A DNA stretch of 9,422 bases from Candidatus Aminicenantota bacterium (GTDB lineage: Bacteria; Acidobacteriota; Aminicenantia; UBA2199), in the NCBI GenBank assembly GCA_030620255.1, contig JAUXFB010000023.1, forward strand, positions 1-9,422, written 5' to 3'. Positions 7,202-9,422 of this stretch are shown in pieces (position 1 is the stretch's first letter; each line of letters starts with the position of its first letter). Both the position numbers and the translations under genes were made by a program. The notes below the pieces were generated by a model. It searched no databases. It saw only the letters and a list, made by a program, of their open reading frames with translations, and had not been told where the DNA came from.

Positions 7202-8393
7202 TTCGGAGTATTCTCCTTTTTATATTTGCATTTACAAAAAAATAATCAATTATTGGAGAAAAAATATTACCAAACAAAATAGCAAGCATTACTCCCTCTG
7301 GAAATGCAGGGTTAATAACTCTTATCAAAACTACCAAAGAACCAATTAAAAAACCATATACATATTTCCCTTTTTCAGTAATTGCGGAACTTACCGGATC
7401 AGTAGCCATAAAAACAGTACCAAATGCAAACCCTCCAATAACAAGGTGCCATAGAGGTGAAACCCCAAACATAGGGTTAGTACTACTTCCAATCAAATTA
7501 AACATTAAAGAAAGAGTTACCATACCTGCAAGTACACTAACCATAATCTTCCAGGATGCAACCCCAGTAACAATTAAAATAATTGCCCCAATAATACAGG
7601 CTAATGTTGATGTTTCACCCATAGAACCAGGGATTACACCAAGAAAAGCGTCTTTTAATGATACTGAAAGCTTAAGAGCAGAGTCTGAAAGCTCAGCAAG
7701 CGGGGTCGCTTTACTTACTCCATCTACTGCAACCCAAACACTATTTCCACTTATATATGCTGGATACGCAAAAAAGAGAAACACTCTTCCAACTAACGCA
7801 GGATTCAAAATATTCATTCCAACCCCACCAAAAATCTCCTTTCCCACAACAACACCAAATGAGATGCCTATAGCTACCTGCCATAACGGGATTGTAGAAG
7901 GCAATATCATTGGGAAAAGTAAGCTTGTAACAAGGAGCCCTTCATTTATTTCATGTTTTCTGACTATTGCAAAAAGAACCTCCCAAAAACCCCCAATAAT
8001 AATAGTTACAAGATAAACAGGCAAAAAATAAAGTGCACCATGAACAATATTCGCAAGAATATTAGAAGGATCAAATCCAATCCCCAGAAATAAAATCAAT
8101 TTTGCTCTCCATCCTTCATAAGCAACATTAGCAATTTTAGAAAGAACCAGATTTACCTGATAACCAGTATTATAGAGAGCCATTAATACGGAAGGAATCA
8201 ATGCATATATTACAACCATCATCAAACGTTTCATATCAATTACATCTCTTATATGAAGAGAATCTTTTGTTATTTTATCGGGAGTAAACAAAAAAATATC
8301 AATTGCTTCATAAAGAGGAAATAATCTTTCAAACTTTCCTTCTTTTATAAAATGTTTTTTCTGTTTATCAAGAAATTTTCTTAAAAATTTCAT
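7188..8393 (-). CDS. nqrB: Na+-translocating NADH:quinone oxidoreductase subunit B (covalent FMN, quinone site region)
   Basis: NqrB is the largest membrane subunit. It carries a covalent FMN and riboflavin in the family, and contributes to Na+ translocation and quinone reduction. This 401-residue copy has a cytoplasmic N-terminus (1-50) and about ten helices. The conserved core [19 protein letters not shown] is at 134-152. It contains the Gly-Gly pair and Glu known in Vibrio to affect inhibitor and quinone binding, followed by the [21 protein letters not shown] segment (180-200). The FMN acceptor motif reads DGVSKAT (224-230) with Thr230; other NqrB/NqrC/RnfG-type sites usually read Ser/Thr-Gly-Ala-Thr, so Lys at the Gly position is unusual. 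Later motifs are [10 protein letters not shown] (328-337) and [16 protein letters not shown] (361-376). The ATG overlaps the nqrA stop as ATGA, with AAAGGAA just upstream. Confidence 0.97.
   Translation of the reverse strand: MKFLRKFLDKQKKHFIKEGKFERLFPLYEAIDIFLFTPDKITKDSLHIRDVIDMKRLMMVVIYALIPSVLMALYNTGYQVNLVLSKIANVAYEGWRAKLILFLGIGFDPSNILANIVHGALYFLPVYLVTIIIGGFWEVLFAIVRKHEINEGLLVTSLLFPMILPSTIPLWQVAIGISFGVVVGKEIFGGVGMNILNPALVGRVFLFFAYPAYISGNSVWVAVDGVSKATPLAELSDSALKLSVSLKDAFLGVIPGSMGETSTLACIIGAIILIVTGVASWKIMVSVLAGMVTLSLMFNLIGSSTNPMFGVSPLWHLVIGGFAFGTVFMATDPVSSAITEKGKYVYGFLIGSLVVLIRVINPAFPEGVMLAILFGNIFSPIIDYFFVNANIKRRILRNGSQ
7205..7216 (-). promoter_or_regulatory. Small hairpin that includes the nqrC Shine-Dalgarno
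   Basis: GGAG-AATA-CTCC on the minus strand can form a 4-pair stem in which one arm is the Shine-Dalgarno of nqrC. Folding would hide the site until ribosomes finishing nqrB open it, which fits translational coupling. The stem is short, so this is only a suggestion. Confidence 0.3.
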
Positions 8394-9422
8394 CCCATTT
8401 CCTTTCCAATTATAGTCAAATTCCTTCTTAATACTGGCCCATAATCAATTTTTGATGGACACACAAAAGTGCATAAAGCAAGATCTTCTTCATCCAACTC
8501 AAGACAACCAAGCTTTTCTGCTTGCTCAATATCATCAACTATTAATGACCTCAACAGAAATGTTGGAAATATATCAAGAGGCATTACTTTTTCATAAATT
8601 CCAATTGGAACAATAGCTCTCTTGCCACCATTAATGGAGGTTGTAAAGTCAAATTTCTTGTGTCTGAATAATCTGGACAAAACTATATTCTTTGCTGAAA
8701 ATTTATTAAAACCAGGATTTAACCACCCAAGAAACTCTCTTTTTCTGCCCTCTTTTAAAACAGAAACCTGTTGATGAAATCTTCCTAAAAACCTCTTTGC
8801 TTCAACTGCATTTCTTCCACTCAATATTGAACCTGAAATAACTCTATTCTCTTGTTCCTTTAATTCTCCTTCAATCATATCATCTATTGATGCTCCAATT
8901 CTTGTTTCTAACAATCTTGGGGTTTTTACAGATGGGCCAGCCAATGAGATAATACGTTCAACAAATATTCTTCCTGTTAAAAACAATTTCCCAATTGCAA
9001 TTACATCCTGAGCATTAATATACCAAACTTTTTTATTAATATGAACAGGATCAAGAAAATGAATGTGAGTCCCAACATTTCCAGCAGGATGAAGCCCAGA
9101 AAATTCTTCAACTGACAAAGAATCTAAACCTGCTATTGGTATGTTTGCTCCCTTAGCTTTACATAAAAAAAGCCTGGAACAAGTTAGTTTTGAAAGTACA
9201 ACAAGACCATTAACAAAATCTTTTCTATTCCTATTTATAATTTTTTCTATTAAAGGTGCATGTGGGTTAGTATCCATTGCAGTAACAAAAATCGAATTAG
9301 GTTTAGTTTTAGGATTCGCTATTTCACTAAATGGACGTGTTCTTAAACTTGTCCAAAGCCCAGATTCTATAAGAATAGATTTTATTTTCTCTGTTTCAAG
9401 AGATTTTAACTGATCTTCTGAA
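8390..9422 (-). CDS. nqrA: Na+-translocating NADH:quinone oxidoreductase subunit A (5' end outside window)
   Basis: NqrA is the peripheral cytoplasmic subunit of the complex and has been linked to quinone binding. The frame is open from the window edge (9422), giving 343 residues of the usual roughly 450, so about 100 N-terminal residues are missing. The Met at 9277 is internal: the family motif FVTAMDTNP spans it and the conserved [17 protein letters not shown] lies upstream in the same frame. Other signatures are [20 protein letters not shown] in the middle, [14 protein letters not shown], and near the C-terminus [19 protein letters not shown]. It is the first gene of the operon in all known NQR clusters, so the operon promoter should lie beyond the right edge. 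It shares ATGA with nqrB, a typical coupled arrangement. Confidence 0.97.
   Translation of the reverse strand, partial: SEDQLKSLETEKIKSILIESGLWTSLRTRPFSEIANPKTKPNSIFVTAMDTNPHAPLIEKIINRNRKDFVNGLVVLSKLTCSRLFLCKAKGANIPIAGLDSLSVEEFSGLHPAGNVGTHIHFLDPVHINKKVWYINAQDVIAIGKLFLTGRIFVERIISLAGPSVKTPRLLETRIGASIDDMIEGELKEQENRVISGSILSGRNAVEAKRFLGRFHQQVSVLKEGRKREFLGWLNPGFNKFSAKNIVLSRLFRHKKFDFTTSINGGKRAIVPIGIYEKVMPLDIFPTFLLRSLIVDDIEQAEKLGCLELDEEDLALCTFVCPSKIDYGPVLRRNLTIIGKEMG

Noticed and set aside
7023..7349. Plus-strand open frame across the nqrB/nqrC junction
   Set aside because: It is antisense to two well-supported genes, with low-complexity Phe/Thr-rich content.
9275..9277. ATG as the start of nqrA
   Set aside because: The frame continues upstream with conserved NqrA sequence ([13 protein letters not shown]) to the window edge, so this Met is internal.
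9141..9413. Plus-strand open frame antisense to nqrA
   Set aside because: The opposite strand encodes continuous conserved NqrA sequence through this whole stretch.
2859..9422. Rnf complex instead of Na+-NQR
   Set aside because: The cluster has NqrA and a NADH/FAD/2Fe-2S NqrF in NQR order, and lacks the polyferredoxin RnfB and RnfC expected in an rnf operon.

Overview
This is an AT-rich window (roughly two-thirds A+T by eye) from a diderm bacterium. Every gene I can support lies on the minus strand, so the window reads from right to left. Diderm status follows from a lipobox-bearing ApbE, a signal-peptide protein predicted to form an outer-membrane beta-barrel, and the Na+-NQR complex. The phosphate transporter is of the long, PhoU-tailed kind that I associate with Bacteroidota and related FCB-type phyla. 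The sequence does not fix the phylum.

9422 to 2859: an almost complete operon for the sodium-translocating NADH:quinone oxidoreductase (Na+-NQR) in canonical order: nqrA (5' end outside the window), nqrB, nqrC, nqrD, nqrE, nqrF and then apbE. Genes overlap by 4-14 bases or are 1-14 bases apart, so they are very likely one transcript with translational coupling. The key cofactor residues can be read in the proteins: FMN-acceptor Thr motifs in NqrB and NqrC, paired intramembrane Cys in NqrD and NqrE, and a 2Fe-2S site, FAD motif and NADH motifs in NqrF. ApbE is the flavin transferase that attaches FMN to NqrB and NqrC. The complex oxidises NADH, reduces quinone and exports Na+.

2858 to 2651: a short gap holding a possible small ORF for a one-helix membrane peptide with a basic tail and no standard start codon. 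It sits where nqrM, the NQR iron-sulfur maturation gene, follows apbE in Vibrio-type operons, but it has no cysteine. It is the least conventional item in the window.

2650 to 2033: a 205-residue secreted beta-barrel protein of unknown function.

2032 to 1857: an intergenic region with a well-spaced sigma70-type promoter for the next gene and a 16-base inverted repeat overlapping its -35 element.

1856 to 1: the first 618 codons of a PiT-family inorganic phosphate transporter with a cytoplasmic helical (PhoU/DUF47-like) C-terminal region, cut by the window edge. Coupling of phosphate uptake to the Na+ gradient made by NQR is possible but is inference.

I see no RNA genes, mobile elements or CRISPR arrays. 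Most of the window is an ordinary respiratory operon; the points worth a second look are local.
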